64,000 bases of DNA from Polaromonas sp. P2-4 (GTDB lineage Bacteria; Pseudomonadota; Gammaproteobacteria; Burkholderiales; Burkholderiaceae_C): NCBI GenBank assembly GCA_024703855.1, contig CP087965.1, positions 70,001 to 134,000 on the forward strand, written 5' to 3'. The notes below the pieces were generated by a model. That model made no database searches, was not told the DNA's origin, and saw nothing but the letters and a program-made list of their open reading frames with translations. Shown here piece by piece: positions 42,832-53,848 of the stretch (positions within the stretch are counted from its first letter, which is position 1; every line of letters begins with the position of its first letter). Made by a program: the position numbers and the translations under genes.

Positions 42832-43714
42832 CTAAGCGACTTCGTGGTTGCCCATGATCTCTAGCGCACGCACCAGCGCGGAATGGTCCAGGTCCTGCAT
42901 GCCATGGGCTGCGCAAGCCTGCATCAGCTGGGCGGCACCGGCTGTTTGCGGCAATGCCAGGCCCAATGTTCTTGCGCCAGACAGCGCCAGGTTCAAGTCT
43001 TTCTGGTGCAAACCAATCCGGAAACCAGGCGCAAAAGTCCGCTTGATCATGCGTTCGCCGTGCACCTCCAGAATGCGCGACGACGCAAAACCGCCCATCA
43101 GCGCCTGGCGCACTTTGGCCGGGTCCGCCCCTGCCTTGCTGGCAAACAGCAGGGCTTCGCCCACGGCGGCAATGTTCAAGGCCACAATGATCTGGTTGGC
43201 CACCTTGCAGGTTTGGCCGTCGCCATTGCCGCCTACCAGCGTGATGTTTTTTCCCATCAGCTCAAACAGCGGCTTCACAAGTTCAAACGCGGCCTCAGGC
43301 CCGCCCACCATGATGGTGAGGCTGGCGGCTTTGGCCCCTGACTTCACCGCCCGAAACCGGCGCATCCAGGTAGTCACAACCCAATGCATTGATTTTTTGG
43401 GCGAATTCCTTGGTGTCCATCGGGGAGATGGAGCTCATGTCCACGACAGTCTTGCCCTTGGTGAGTGCAGAAGCCACACCGTTGTCGCCAAACAGCACTT
43501 TGGCCACATCGGGGGTGTCGGGCAGCATCATGAAAATGATGTCGGCCTGCTCCACCACTTCATGAATGGTGCCGCAGGCTTTCGCCTTGTCCGTCAACAA
43601 CTCGGTAGGCACCTTGCTGCGGGTGTTGAGGAAAACCTCATGCCCGGCCTTGATGAGGTGGGCGGCCATCGGTGCGCCCATGATGCCAAGACCAATAAAA
43701 CCAAGCTTGCTCAT
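42832..43714 (-). CDS. glxR: 2-hydroxy-3-oxopropionate (tartronate semialdehyde) reductase, one frameshift
   Basis: Reduces tartronate semialdehyde to glycerate. About 293 residues: MSKLGFIGLGIMGAPMAAHL, IFMMLPDTPDVAKVLFGDNG, DMSSISPMDTKEFA, YLDAPVSGGEVGAKAASLTI, and the catalytic Lys in GQTCKVANQIIVALNIAAVG; the last two are the family's diagnostic motifs. The frame breaks near 43342 (extra A on the coding strand). It is just downstream of the GarL-type aldolase whose product it uses. Confidence 0.88.
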
Positions 43715-43754
43715 TGAATTACTCCAGTCAAAAAAATTTAAAGAAATTCGGGGT

Positions 43755-44538
43755 TCAGGTGCGGTAGCGGTCACACAGTGCCTGTGTGGCCAGAACGGAA
43801 CGCGCCCAGGTCGCTTCCAACGCCCACAAACGTGGCGCCCATGTCCATATAGCGGCGTGCGTCAAGCTCGACCGGTGCCAGGATGCCGGTGGGCTTGCCG
43901 CAGGCTTTGGCATCGGCAAACACGGCGGCAATGGCGGCTTGCACTTCAGGGTGGCCGGCGTTGCCCAGATGGCCCAGGCCAGCCGCCAGATCCGAGGGGC
44001 CCACGAAGATGCAGTCCACACCGTCCAGCGCGGCAATCTCGCGGGCGGCGGCCACACCGGCAATGCTCTCGATTTGCACCATCACGCAGATATGCTCGTT
44101 GATCGACTTGAAATAATCGGGAACCGTGCCATACCGGTTGCTGCGCTGCGAGATCGACACGCCCCGCATGCCCTGCGGCGGGTAACGCGTGGCCGCAACG
44201 GCACGCTGTGCCTCATCGGCACTTTCGACAAAGGGAATCAGGAAGTTGTAAAAACCGGCATCCAGCAGGCGCTTGATTTCCACCGCGCTGTTGCACGAAG
44301 GGCGTACCACGGGCGCACTGGCGCTGTCCTTGAGTGCCATCAGCTGCGGAATAAAGGTGGCCACGTCGTTCGGCGAATGCTCACCGTCCAGCAGTATCCA
44401 GTCGAAGCCGGCGACGCCAAGCACCTCGGTAGTGATGGCGTTGGACAGCGACGACCAGCAGCCGATCAGTTTTTTGCCGGCTAGCAGGTCGCGCTTGAAG
44501 CTGTTGGGAAAACTCTGGTAAGGGGTGGTTTGTGTCAT
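43755..44538 (-). CDS. garL: HpcH/HpaI-type aldolase, 2-dehydro-3-deoxyglucarate aldolase-like, frameshift at the C-terminus
   Basis: Class II aldolase cleaving 2-keto-3-deoxy(5-keto-4-deoxy)-glucarate into pyruvate and tartronate semialdehyde. About 260 residues: [73 protein letters not shown] and [13 protein letters not shown]. Near 43790 one extra C creates an early stop at 43771; repaired, the protein ends [14 protein letters not shown] at 43755 as GarL homologues do. The start [10 protein letters not shown] follows a GGAG-like site. Confidence 0.85.
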
Positions 44539-44615
44539 GGAACTTCTCCTTTTTTCAATCCGCCGGTCCGACCGGCCGGACTGGTGACGAATGAATAACC
44601 CGGCCGATTTCAGCC

Positions 44616-46055
44616 TCAAGCCAGCGTGTAGGCCGTCTTGACGATGGTGAAAAACTCCTGCGCATAACGGCCCTGCTCGCGCGAGCCGTAGCTCGAACCC
44701 TTGCGGCCGCCAAACGGGACGTGGTAGTCCACGCCAGCCGTCGGCAGGTTCACCATGACCATGCCGACCTGGCTGTGGCGCTTGAAGTGGGTGGCGTGCT
44801 TCAGGCTGGTGGTGGCAATGCCGGCGGCCAGGCCGAACGGCGTGTTGTTGGCTTCAAGCAGCGCTTCCTCGTAGCCCTTGACGCGGATGATGCTGGCGAC
44901 CGGGCCGAACACTTCCTCGCGGTTGATGCGCATGTCGGCCGTGGTGTCGGTCAGCAGCGCCGGGGCCATGAAAAAGCCGTCGGTCGAGAGTTTCAGCCGC
45001 TCGCCACCGGCCAGCAGCACCGCGCCTTCGGCCTGGCCGATGTCCACATACGACATGTCCTGCTCCAGTTGCGAGAGCGACGACACCGGGCCGATGTCGA
45101 TGCCGGCTGCCAGTGCATCGCCCACCTTGAGGCCGGCCATGCGGGCCTTCATCGCCTCGATGAATTTCGGGTAGATGCCTTCGGTGACGATCAACCGGCT
45201 CGACGCAGTGCAGCGCTGGCCGGTGGAGAAGAAAGCGCTTTGCACGCTGAGTTCCACGGCCTGGGCCAGATCGGCATCGTCCAGGATGACCTGCGGATTC
45301 TTGCCGCCCATTTCCAGCTGGACTTTCTTGAGGTTGACGGCGCATTGCTGGGCAATACGGCTGCCCACGCCCTGCGAGCCGGTAAAGCTGATGGCATCCA
45401 CGCCCGGATGGTTGACCAGCGGATCGCCAATCACGCTGCCACGGCCCATGACCAGGTTGAACACGCCGGCCGGAATGCCGCTGCGGCTGATGATCTCGGC
45501 CAGCGCCCAGGCGCAGCCCGGCACGAGGTCAGCGGGCTTCATCACCACACAGTTGCCATAGGCCAGCGCCGGTGCAATTTTCCAGGCCGGAATGGCGATC
45601 GGGAAATTCCAGGGGGTGATGATGCCAATCACGCCGACCGGCTCGCGGGTAATTTCCACGCCGATGCCGGGGCGCACCGAAGGCACGACTTCGCCCGTCA
45701 GACGCAGGCACTCACCGGCGAAGAACTTGAAGATATTGCCGGCGCGGGTCGCCTCGCCAATGCCTTCGGCCTTGGTTTTGCCTTCTTCGCGGGACAGCAG
45801 CGTGCCCAGCTCTTCACGCCGGGCCAGGATTTCGGTGCCAATCTTGTCGAGCGCATCGGCCCGCGCCTGAATGCCCGAGGTGGACCAGGCGGGAAAGGCG
45901 GCGCGTGCGGCTTGCACCGCTGCGTCGAGTTGCTCGGCGCTGGCCTGGGTGTAGTCGCCAATCACATCGGCCAGGTTGGACGGGTTGATGTTGGGCGTGT
46001 AGTTGCTGCCGGCCAGCCATTGGCCGCCGATCAGGTTGTCGTGTTTCTGGGTCAT
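44616..46055 (-). CDS. Alpha-ketoglutarate semialdehyde (2,5-dioxovalerate) dehydrogenase
   Basis: Intact 479-residue aldehyde dehydrogenase. It shows [34 protein letters not shown], the catalytic Glu in [10 protein letters not shown], the nucleophile Cys in [16 protein letters not shown] and [14 protein letters not shown]. Sequence and setting beside kdgD and garD fit the enzyme that converts 2-oxoglutarate semialdehyde to 2-oxoglutarate in aldarate breakdown. Confidence 0.88.
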   Translation of the reverse strand: MTQKHDNLIGGQWLAGSNYTPNINPSNLADVIGDYTQASAEQLDAAVQAARAAFPAWSTSGIQARADALDKIGTEILARREELGTLLSREEGKTKAEGIGEATRAGNIFKFFAGECLRLTGEVVPSVRPGIGVEITREPVGVIGIITPWNFPIAIPAWKIAPALAYGNCVVMKPADLVPGCAWALAEIISRSGIPAGVFNLVMGRGSVIGDPLVNHPGVDAISFTGSQGVGSRIAQQCAVNLKKVQLEMGGKNPQVILDDADLAQAVELSVQSAFFSTGQRCTASSRLIVTEGIYPKFIEAMKARMAGLKVGDALAAGIDIGPVSSLSQLEQDMSYVDIGQAEGAVLLAGGERLKLSTDGFFMAPALLTDTTADMRINREEVFGPVASIIRVKGYEEALLEANNTPFGLAAGIATTSLKHATHFKRHSQVGMVMVNLPTAGVDYHVPFGGRKGSSYGSREQGRYAQEFFTIVKTAYTLA

Positions 46056-46098
46056 TTTTTAATCCTTGAAGGTTGTTGTTGGGTGGTTGTTCAGGCCA

Positions 46099-47687
46099 TC
46101 AGGTAACTGGGGCCGGGTTGAACAGCACCAGCGCGTTGTGCAGCTTCCAGTGCTCGGCCCAGGTTTTCTTGCGGCCGCTGGCCACGTCGAGCATGAACTG
46201 GAACAGCTCGCGGCCCACGTCTTCAATCGTGGCATCGCCATCGGCAATGCGGCCGGCGTTGATGTCCATCAGGTCATGCCAGCGCCGGGCCAGGTCGGTG
46301 CGCGTGGCCACCTTGATCACCGGCACCTCGGCCAGCCCGTAAGGCGTGCCGCGCCCGGTGGTGAATACATGCAAATTGATGCCGGCGGCCAGCTGCAGCG
46401 TGCCGCAGATGAAATCGCTGGCCGGCGTGGCGGCGTAGATCAGGCCTTTTTGCCTGACCTTTTCGCCCGGCGACAGCACGCCGCTGATGGGCGCGGTGCC
46501 GGACTTGACGATGGAGCCCATGGCTTTTTCGACGATGTTGGACAGCCCGCCCTTCTTGTTGCCCGGCGTGGTGTTGGCGCTGCGGTCAACCTGGCCTTTT
46601 CAAGGTAGGCGTCGTACCAGGCCATTTCGCGGATCATCGCCTGCGCCACTTCGGGGCTGCTGGCACGCGCGGTGAGTTGGTCGATGCCGTCGCGCACTTC
46701 GGTGGTTTCGGAGAACATCACCGTGGCGCCGGCGCGCACCAGGAGGTCGGTGCAAAAACCCACCGCCGGATTGGCGGTGACGCCTGAGAACGCATCGCTG
46801 CCGCCGCACTGAACACCGACCACCAGTTCGCTGGCCGGAACGGTTTCGCGCCGGCGCGCATCGAGCCGCTCCAGGTGCAGCTCGGCCGCGCCCATGATCG
46901 AGTCGATCATCGACATGAAGCCGACATGGTGCTCGGACTGCAGGCACACCACGTCCAGCGGCTCCTCCGCAGTGACGCCGACATCGGCCACGTTGCGCTC
47001 GTCCATGATCTGGATGGTGCCGGGCGGCAGAAGGCGCTCGGGCTGGAGCTTTTCGCAGCCCAGGCTGACCACCATGACCTCACCGCCAAAGTTCGGGTTC
47101 AGCGTGATGTTGCGCAGGGTGCGGATCGGGATGATCGCATCCGGTGCATCAATCGCCACGCCGCAGCCGTAGCTGTGTTCCAGCCCCACCACGTCGTCCA
47201 CATTCGGGAAGCGCGGCAGCAGCTCGTCCTTGATGCGCTTGACGGCAAACTCCACCACGCCGGCCACGCACTGCACGGTGGTGGTGATGGCCAGGATGTT
47301 GCGGCTGCCCACGCTGCCATCGGCATTGCGGTAGCCCTCGAAGGTATAGCCCTCAAGCGGCGGCATGGGCTCGGGCCGCACGGTCGCCATCGGCAAATCA
47401 TCCAGCCCGCGTGCCGAAGGCATCTCCAGCAACCGCTCATGCACCCAGCTGCCGGCCGGTATGTCCTTGAGGGCATAACCGATGGGCACGTTGTAGCGCC
47501 GTACGATACCGCCTTGTGGCAAGTCCACCAGCGCGACCTTGTGGCCTTGCGGCACCTTGTCGCGCAATCGCAGCCCGCAGGCAAACACGGTGCCCGCAGG
47601 CAGGCCGCCGTCATTCACGACGATGGCCACGTTGTCGGCCTCGTGCATGCGGATGTAGCGGGCCAGGCTAGCAGGCAGTTGGGTCAT
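46099..47687 (-). CDS. garD: Galactarate dehydratase (UxaA/GarD family), one frameshift
   Basis: Dehydrates galactarate to 5-keto-4-deoxy-glucarate. About 529 residues: N-terminal SAF-like domain ([20 protein letters not shown]), then [78 protein letters not shown] and the end [20 protein letters not shown]. The frame breaks near 46601 (GG should be GGG), repaired [20 protein letters not shown]. 18 bp separate it from kdgD. Confidence 0.9.
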
Positions 47688-47705
47688 TCGAAAGGCTCCG
47701 GTTGA

Positions 47706-48617
47706 TTACTGGGGGCCGAGGGTCTTGATCAGCGCAGCCAGTTCTTCCATTTCATTGGGCTTGAGGTTCGTCAGCGGTGCCCGAACCGGGCCGGCGTCAT
47801 GGCCGACGATGGTTGCACCGGCCTTGACGATGCTCACCGCATAGCCCGCCGTCCTGTTGCGAATGGCCAGGTAAGGCATGAAAAAGTCCTTGAGCAGACG
47901 GTGCTGGGTGGCCATGTCATCGTTCGCCACCGCACGGTAAAAATCCATGGCGGTCTTGGGGATGAAGTTGAACACGGCCGATGAATACACCGGCGTGCCA
48001 AGGGCTTTATAAGCCGCGGCATAGACCTCGGCCGTGGGCAGGCCGCCCAGGTAGGAGAAGCGGTCGCCCATCTTCATGAAGATGGAGGACATGGTTTCGA
48101 TATCGCCCACGCCGTCCTTGAAGCCGATCAGGTTGGGGCAGCGGTCGGCGAGGATTGCCAGCGAATCGGGCGTGAGCTTGCAGACGTTGCGGTTGTAGAC
48201 AATCACGCCGAACTTCACGCTCTTGCAAACCGCTTCCACATGGGCAATCAGGCCTTCCTGGCCGGCTTCGGTCAGGTAATGCGGCAGCAGCAGGATGCCG
48301 TGGGCGCCCAGGCGCTCGGCCTCCTGTGCGCAGGCAATGGCAAAACGGGTCGGGCCGCCGACGCCGGCGATGATGGGTACCTTGCCAGCGCAGGTGTCAA
48401 CCGCTGTCTTGATGATCTGGGGATACTCGTCGCCGGTCAACGAGAAAAATTCACCCGTTCCGCCAGCCGCAAACAGCGCCGTAGCGCCATAAGGGGCCAG
48501 CCATTCGAGGCGCTCGATATAGGTCTTGGGACGGAAATCGCCCTGCTCGTCAAAGTCGGTGACGGGGAAAGACAGGAGGCCTGAGCTGACGATGGTTTTG
48601 AGGTCTTGCGGGTTCAT
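47706..48617 (-). CDS. kdgD: 5-dehydro-4-deoxyglucarate dehydratase
   Basis: Intact 303-residue DHDPS-fold enzyme making 2-oxoglutarate semialdehyde and CO2 from 5-dehydro-4-deoxyglucarate. Features: [59 protein letters not shown] (Tyr) and the Schiff-base Lys in [20 protein letters not shown]. It heads a second transcription segment: 144 bp with possible operators separate it from gudD. Confidence 0.9.
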   Translation of the reverse strand: MNPQDLKTIVSSGLLSFPVTDFDEQGDFRPKTYIERLEWLAPYGATALFAAGGTGEFFSLTGDEYPQIIKTAVDTCAGKVPIIAGVGGPTRFAIACAQEAERLGAHGILLLPHYLTEAGQEGLIAHVEAVCKSVKFGVIVYNRNVCKLTPDSLAILADRCPNLIGFKDGVGDIETMSSIFMKMGDRFSYLGGLPTAEVYAAAYKALGTPVYSSAVFNFIPKTAMDFYRAVANDDMATQHRLLKDFFMPYLAIRNRTAGYAVSIVKAGATIVGHDAGPVRAPLTNLKPNEMEELAALIKTLGPQ

Positions 48618-48686
48618 AGGATGTTTCTGGGTGGCGGGGTAAATTCAAAAAATCGACATAAAAATTCAGTACAGACGGGCGTCAGG

Positions 48687-48701
48687 CTTGTTCGGGACAA
48701 G
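48687..48701. promoter_or_regulatory. Candidate GntR-type operator upstream of kdgD
   Basis: Inverted repeat CTTGT-TCGGG-ACAAG, with a second related TTGT-TG-ACAA sequence about 20 bp further on. TTGT...ACAA dyads are common binding sites of FadR-subfamily GntR regulators such as the one at 54812. It lies 70 bp before the kdgD start. Confidence 0.4.
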
Positions 48702-48761
48702 ACCAGCCGTTTCTGCAGCTTGTTGACAATGCGTCGCAAAAAAAACAGCAGGATTCATCAC

Positions 48762-50027
48762 TCAAAAACGGGGCTTCACTTGCGTCCAATCGGGCCGGAA
48801 GCGGCGCATCTGCGCCACGTCGTTGCGGGTGCGAATGCGGCAATGCTGATAGGCCTCGTGCAACTCGGCCAGCTTGTTGTGATCCAGCTCCACGCCCAGG
48901 CCGGGCTTGTCGGTCAGATGGACACAACCCCCGATGATGGGCACCTTGCCGCCCACCAGGATTTCGTCGCTCTGCCACGGATAGTGCGTGTCACACGCAT
49001 AGCTCAGGTGATGCACCGAAGCCGCCAGGTGCGTCATGGCCATCAGGCTGATGCCCAGATGGGAGTTGGAATGCATTGACAGGCCCAGGCCAAAGGTGCT
49101 GCAGGTGCGCGCCAGCGCCTGCGTGGCGCGCAGGCCGCCCCAGTAATGGTGGTCAGACAGCAGAATTTGCACGGCGTTGAGTTCAATGCTGCGTTTGAGT
49201 TCGGCCCAGTTCGTCACCACCATGTTGGTCGCCAATGGCAGGCCGGTGAGTTTGTGCAGCTCGGCCATGCCCTCCAGCGTAGGAGTGGGATCTTCGTAAT
49301 ACTCCAGGCAGCCAGCCAGTTTTTCCGCCACGCGCAGGCTGGTGGCCAGGGTCCAGTTGCTGTTGGGGTCAATGCGCAACTGGTGCTTCGGAAAAGCGGC
49401 CTTGAGCGCCAGGATGGCGTCGGCTTCTTCCTCAGGATCGAACACGCCGGCCTTGAGCTTGATGCTCTCGAAGCCGTATTGCTCGATCATTTGCCGGGCC
49501 TGCGCCACGATCTGCTGCGGATTGACGGCTTCGCCATACGGATCGGGCGCGTATTCGGGATCTACTGAAGCGTCCCACTTGTAGAACAGGTAGGCCGAAT
49601 AGGCGACTTTGTTGCGCACCGCGCCGCCCAGCAGTTCCACCAGGGGAATGCCCAGCGTGCGCGCCTGCAAATCGAGAAAGGCAACCTCGAACGCCGAAAA
49701 AGCGCTGTTGACCAGATTGCTTCCCAGCGAACCGGGGGCTAGTTCCATTTCAACGTGGCCGGTAATGCGCTGCGGGGCATTGGCCACCACACGCGCCCAC
49801 AGGCCGTTGAGGTCGAACGCGGACAGGCCAATCAGGCTGTCGCGGCTACGGGTCAGCAGGTCCAGCACGGGCGCATCGCCATAAGTTTCGCCCAGCCCGA
49901 CCTGGCCGTTGGTACCCTCCACTTCAATGATGGAACGCAAGCCAAAGGGCTCGTGCACGCCAGCCGCATTGAGTAACGCTGGATCTTTGATCGCGATCGG
50001 AGTGACTCGAACTGCAACAATCTTCAT
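48762..50027 (-). CDS. gudD: Glucarate dehydratase
   Basis: Intact 421-residue enolase-superfamily enzyme. KxK in ESIKLKAGVFDPEEEADAIL, metal ligands in LRIDPNSNWT and YYEDPTPTLEGMAEL and ATNMVVTNWAEL, and the catalytic His in GLGLSMHSNSHLGISLMAMT: all as in GudD. The N-terminus MKIVAVRVTPIAIKDPALLN also fits. Stop is 13 bp past the dctM stop region, i.e. it directly follows the TRAP genes. Converts D-glucarate to 5-keto-4-deoxy-glucarate. Confidence 0.9.
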   Translation of the reverse strand: MKIVAVRVTPIAIKDPALLNAAGVHEPFGLRSIIEVEGTNGQVGLGETYGDAPVLDLLTRSRDSLIGLSAFDLNGLWARVVANAPQRITGHVEMELAPGSLGSNLVNSAFSAFEVAFLDLQARTLGIPLVELLGGAVRNKVAYSAYLFYKWDASVDPEYAPDPYGEAVNPQQIVAQARQMIEQYGFESIKLKAGVFDPEEEADAILALKAAFPKHQLRIDPNSNWTLATSLRVAEKLAGCLEYYEDPTPTLEGMAELHKLTGLPLATNMVVTNWAELKRSIELNAVQILLSDHHYWGGLRATQALARTCSTFGLGLSMHSNSHLGISLMAMTHLAASVHHLSYACDTHYPWQSDEILVGGKVPIIGGCVHLTDKPGLGVELDHNKLAELHEAYQHCRIRTRNDVAQMRRFRPDWTQVKPRF

Positions 50028-50039
50028 GGGATTTTTTGC

Positions 50040-51322
50040 CTATTTCAAAAGAGTAGCCGGCAACCACAGGGACAGCGCGGGGACGTAGGTCACAGCCATC
50101 AGCACCAGCAGCAGCGCGCCAAAGAAGGGGTACAGGGCTTTGACCACCCGCTCGATGGGCAGCTTCGCCACGGCGGCGCCCACAAACAGCACACCGCCCA
50201 CAGGGGGCGTGATCAGGCCCATGCCCAGATTGACCATCATGATCATGCCGAAGTGAACCGGATCCACGCCGATCGATTTGACGATGGGCAGCAGAATGGG
50301 CGTCATGATCAGGATCAGCGGCGCCATGTCCATCAGCGTGCCCAGGATCAGCAGCAGGACGTTGATCATCATCAGCACGGCGTATTTGTTGTCCGAGATG
50401 CTGGTGAACAGCCCTGTGATCTGCTGCGGGATCTGCATCAACGTCATGATGTAGCCGAAGCTGGCAGCAAAGCCGATCAGGATCATCACAATCGCGAGCG
50501 TTTTCACCGTACGGTGCACCAGCTTGGGCAGGTCGCGCCACTTGTAGTCGCGGTAGATGCACATGGTGACGAAGAAGGCCCAGATCACGGCAATGGCGGC
50601 GGACTCGGTGGCCGTGAAGATACCGGACAGGATGCCGCCCAGGATGATGACCATGGTCATCAGCCCCCAGAGCGCGTCCACGCAAATCTTCAGCGCCTGG
50701 CGCATGGGGATCACTTCGCCTTTGGGAAAGTCACGCTTCTTCGCGATGAACAGGCACATGACGGCCAGGGTCAGGCCCAGCAGCAGGCCGGGCAGAACGC
50801 CCGCCAGGAACAGCGCTGCGATGGACACCGAACCGCCCGCCGCCAGCGAATAGATCACCGCGTTGTGGCTGGGCGGAATAAGAATGGCCTGCACCGAACC
50901 ACTGATGGTGACAGCCGTGGCGAAATCGCGCGGATAACCTTTTTCTCCATCTCGGGAATCAGCACCGAACCGATGGAAGCGGTGTCAGCCATCGACGAAC
51001 CGGAGATCGCGCCGAAAAAGGTGGACGCCAGGATATTGACCAGCGACAGGCCGCCACGCACAAAGCCCACCAGCACGCTGGCAAAGGCCACCAGCCGGCG
51101 CGACATGCCGCCTTCGGCCATGATGGCTCCGGCCAGCACAAAGAACGGTATGGCCAGCAGCGAGAACTTGTTCACCCCGCTGGCAATGGAAATCATGATG
51201 GCGTCGAAAGGGATGTCTATCCACCAGGCACCAATCAGGGCCGACAGGCCGAGCGCATAGGCCACGGGCATGCCCAGAACCATCAGGAGGAGGAAAGACC
51301 CCAGCAATACAAATGCATCCAT
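50040..51322 (-). CDS. dctM: TRAP transporter large permease (DctM), one frameshift
   Basis: Twelve-helix ion-coupled permease, about 427 residues. N-terminal LLLMVLGMPVAYALGLSALI, FFGAISGSSMADTASIGSVL, then TISGSVQAILIPPSHNAVIY, LGTLMDMAPLILIMTPILLP and LGMGLITPPVGGVLFVGAAV. The frame breaks near 50942, where five A should be six (repaired PEMEKKGYPRDFATAVT). Its ATG overlaps the dctQ stop as ATGA, so translation is coupled. Confidence 0.9.
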
Positions 51323-51849
51323 CAGAGTGTCCCTCCTTCGATTTTTTCGTGGTCGAACGTGACCACTTCGCGCCCGCCCTGGTGGCCGAACACCATACGC
51401 TCAAGCACGAAAACGACTGTGATGGCGCCGCCCAGCGGCACCGGCAGGTAGGTGGCGCCAACAGGCATCCAGGGGATCTCGCCGATATGCTGGCCCCAGG
51501 TTTCCATGCAAAGCTTGGTGCCGTACCCTGCCATGAACAGGGCGATGACCAGCATCAATATGTCGATCACCACCAGCAGCAGGCCCCGCACGCTGGCCGG
51601 CAGGCGGTCGGTCACCATGGCGACGGCAATATGGGCATTGGCCCGGTAGGCGGCCGCTGCGCCAAAGAAGGTGAACACCACCATCAGCAAAATGGAAATG
51701 GGCTCGGGCCACTGCGAGCCTGTGCCCAGCACATAACGGGTGAAGATGCCCCACGGAATGATGAGGGACATCACGAAGATCGAGATGCCGGAGATCCAGA
51801 TGCACGCAAGGTACAGCCGGTCGTTGAAATGCAGGGTGTGGTGTTTCAT
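51322..51849 (-). CDS. dctQ: TRAP transporter small permease (DctQ)
   Basis: Intact 175-residue inner-membrane protein with four helices: LACIWISGISIFVMSLIIPW, PISILLMVVFTFFGAAAAYR followed by the conserved HIAVAM, LLLVVIDILMLVIALFMAGY, and PLGGAITVVFVLERMVFG. The FTRYVLGTGSQWPEPIS loop is typical. Lies between dctP and dctM. Confidence 0.9.
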   Translation of the reverse strand: MKHHTLHFNDRLYLACIWISGISIFVMSLIIPWGIFTRYVLGTGSQWPEPISILLMVVFTFFGAAAAYRANAHIAVAMVTDRLPASVRGLLLVVIDILMLVIALFMAGYGTKLCMETWGQHIGEIPWMPVGATYLPVPLGGAITVVFVLERMVFGHQGGREVVTFDHEKIEGGTL

Positions 51850-51921
51850 GAGGATTCCGCAAAGACAAAGGCCGGGAGCACCGCCACCGGCGATGCTCCC
51901 TGCGAAGGTACAGCGATCGCG

Positions 51922-52902
51922 TTACTTGGTCGCGTCGATGCGTTTCATCAGGTCCGCGAACTTGGTGCCATATTTGGCGCGCACCGGAGCCGTCGCATCA
52001 AAGAAAAGCTTCTGGTCGACCGGCACAAACTCGACGCCCGCGGCCTTGAGCTTGGCCGAATATTCCTCGACGCTCTTATCCCACAGCGGCGCTGATCCAG
52101 CTGTGCCTCGCGACCCATCTTCTTGACCAGCGCCTGGTCAGCGGGAGTCAGCTTGTCCCAGGTGACCTTGGACATCACCAGGATTTCCGGGATGATCAGG
52201 TGGTTGGTCTGGGCGTAGTACTTGGCGCCGGTGGTGTAGTGGTTGGAAGTAAACATGCTCGGCGGGTTGTTTTCCGCGCCGTCAATCACACCGGTCTGCA
52301 GCGCACTGAACACTTCGCCGTAGGCCATGGAAATGCCGTTGCCGCCCATGGCGTTCATGGTGTCCACGAACAGCGGGTTGCCCATCATGCGGACCTTCAC
52401 GCCCTTGAGGTCGGCCGGGGTCTTGACCAGCTTCTTGGTGTACAGGCTGCGCGCCGCCGTCCATCCAGCCCAGGGCAATCAGGCGGGCCTGGCTGGCGCT
52501 GACCTTGGCCAGCAGTTCATCGCCGATCGGGCCGTCGATCACCTTGCGCATGTGCGCAATGTCGTGGAACACGAAGGGCATGTTGAACACGTCCACGTCA
52601 GGCGCGACCGGGCCGACCACGCCCAACGAAATCCGGGCGATTTGAATGGCGCCGATCTGGGTCTGCTCGACCACTTCCTTTTCCTGGCCCAGCACGGCAC
52701 CGGGGAACATCTGCATCTTGATACGGCCATTGGTAGCGGCCTCAAGCTTCTTGCCCATGTTCTCGACGGCCACCACGGTGGGATAACCCGCCGGGTGTGT
52801 GTCAGTGGCCTTGAGCACGATGTTCTGTGCTGCGGCGGTGAACGATGCGGACAATGCGACGGCTGCAATAGCTGCGGCGATAAAGTTTCTGCGGAAGGTC
52901 AT
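51922..52902 (-). CDS. dctP: TRAP transporter substrate-binding protein (DctP), two frameshifts
   Basis: Periplasmic receptor, about 327 residues, signal peptide MTFRRNFIAAAIAAVALSAS ... TAAAQ. KATDTHPAGYPTVVAVENMG, LKGVKVRMMGNPLFVDTMNA (carboxylate-binding Arg), DGAENNPPSMFTSNHY and PEILVMSKVTWDKLTP mark the uronate/sugar-acid branch of the family. Breaks near 52455 (GC lost; repaired MDGGARSLYTKKLVKTPADL) and near 52096 (C missing; repaired LDQRPLWDKSVEEYSAKL), with the stop at 51922-51924. Probable ligand glucuronate or galacturonate. Confidence 0.88.
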
Positions 52903-52935
52903 GGTTGTCTCCTTGAAAGACCGGTTTATAAATAA

Positions 52936-53844
52936 CTAGCGGGAAAACTGTGGCTCGGGCAGTCCGCGCACGCCGGGGCGCAGCGCAAACACACCGCCGG
53001 CCAGCGGCTGATCAGACAGGTCGATTCCGTCGGGGCGAATCGATGTCACGAACAGGGTATCGAGCCCGGCGCCGCCGAAGGCGCACATGGCAGGTTTTTT
53101 GACAGGCACTGCGAGCGAACGGTCCAGCTTGCCTTCGGGCGTGAAGCGGTGCACCAGCCCGGCATCGTTGCCGCAAATCCAGTAACAGCCGTCCTGGTCG
53201 ACAGCGGCGCCATCGGGCCGCCCGGGCAGCGGGTTCATGTCGACAAACACGCGCTGGTTTGAAGGCGTGCCGGTGTCGGTGTCGTAGTCGAACGCCCAGA
53301 TGGTCTGCACCGAAGGATGGGAGTCCGACAGGTACATGGTGCGCCCGTCCGGGCTGAAAGCCAGACCATTGGGCGTGATGAAGCCACCCAGGAGTTTTCT
53401 CGGTTCGCTGTTCTTTTCAAGGCTGTAGAGGCACCCTGCCGCAGCCCCCAACGCCATGTCGAGCACCATGGTGCCAGCCAGAAAACGCCCCTGGCGGTCG
53501 CAGCGGCCATCGTTGAAGCGCATGCCGGCCTGCGCATGCCGCACCCCGGCCAGCAGCCGGACATCCAGACGGCCGTCTTCATGCGGCTGCAGTTCAAACA
53601 CACCGGTTTCCATGCCTGCCACCCAGCCCGCCTTCGGGCCCCGCGAGGCGATGCAGGCCAGCATTTCGGGCGCCAGCCAGTCGTGGGTACGCCCTGTGTC
53701 GGCCTGCCAGCGGCACAGCTTGCGCGCAGGAATATCGACCCAATACAGCGCCTGCTCGTCGGCATGCCATACCGGGCTTTCGCCCGTGGCATTGCGCGCA
53801 TCGAGCAGCAGCTCAGCCCGCGTCGCGCCCATAACCGTGCTCAT
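52936..53844 (-). CDS. SMP-30/gluconolactonase-family aldarolactonase
   Basis: Intact six-bladed beta-propeller of about 302 residues. Metal ligands are seen in ATGESPVWHADEQALYWVDI (Glu), FNDGRCDRQGRFLAGTM, GFITPNGLAFSPDGRTMYLS (Asn) and PLPGRPDGAAVDQDGCYW (Asp). Its position 5 bp after uronate dehydrogenase indicates hydrolysis of the glucaro- or galactaro-lactone made by that enzyme. Start MSTVMGATRAELLLDARNAT at 53844; the longer in-frame reading lies inside udh. Confidence 0.83.
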   Translation of the reverse strand: MSTVMGATRAELLLDARNATGESPVWHADEQALYWVDIPARKLCRWQADTGRTHDWLAPEMLACIASRGPKAGWVAGMETGVFELQPHEDGRLDVRLLAGVRHAQAGMRFNDGRCDRQGRFLAGTMVLDMALGAAAGCLYSLEKNSEPRKLLGGFITPNGLAFSPDGRTMYLSDSHPSVQTIWAFDYDTDTGTPSNQRVFVDMNPLPGRPDGAAVDQDGCYWICGNDAGLVHRFTPEGKLDRSLAVPVKKPAMCAFGGAGLDTLFVTSIRPDGIDLSDQPLAGGVFALRPGVRGLPEPQFSR

Positions 53845-53848
53845 GCCT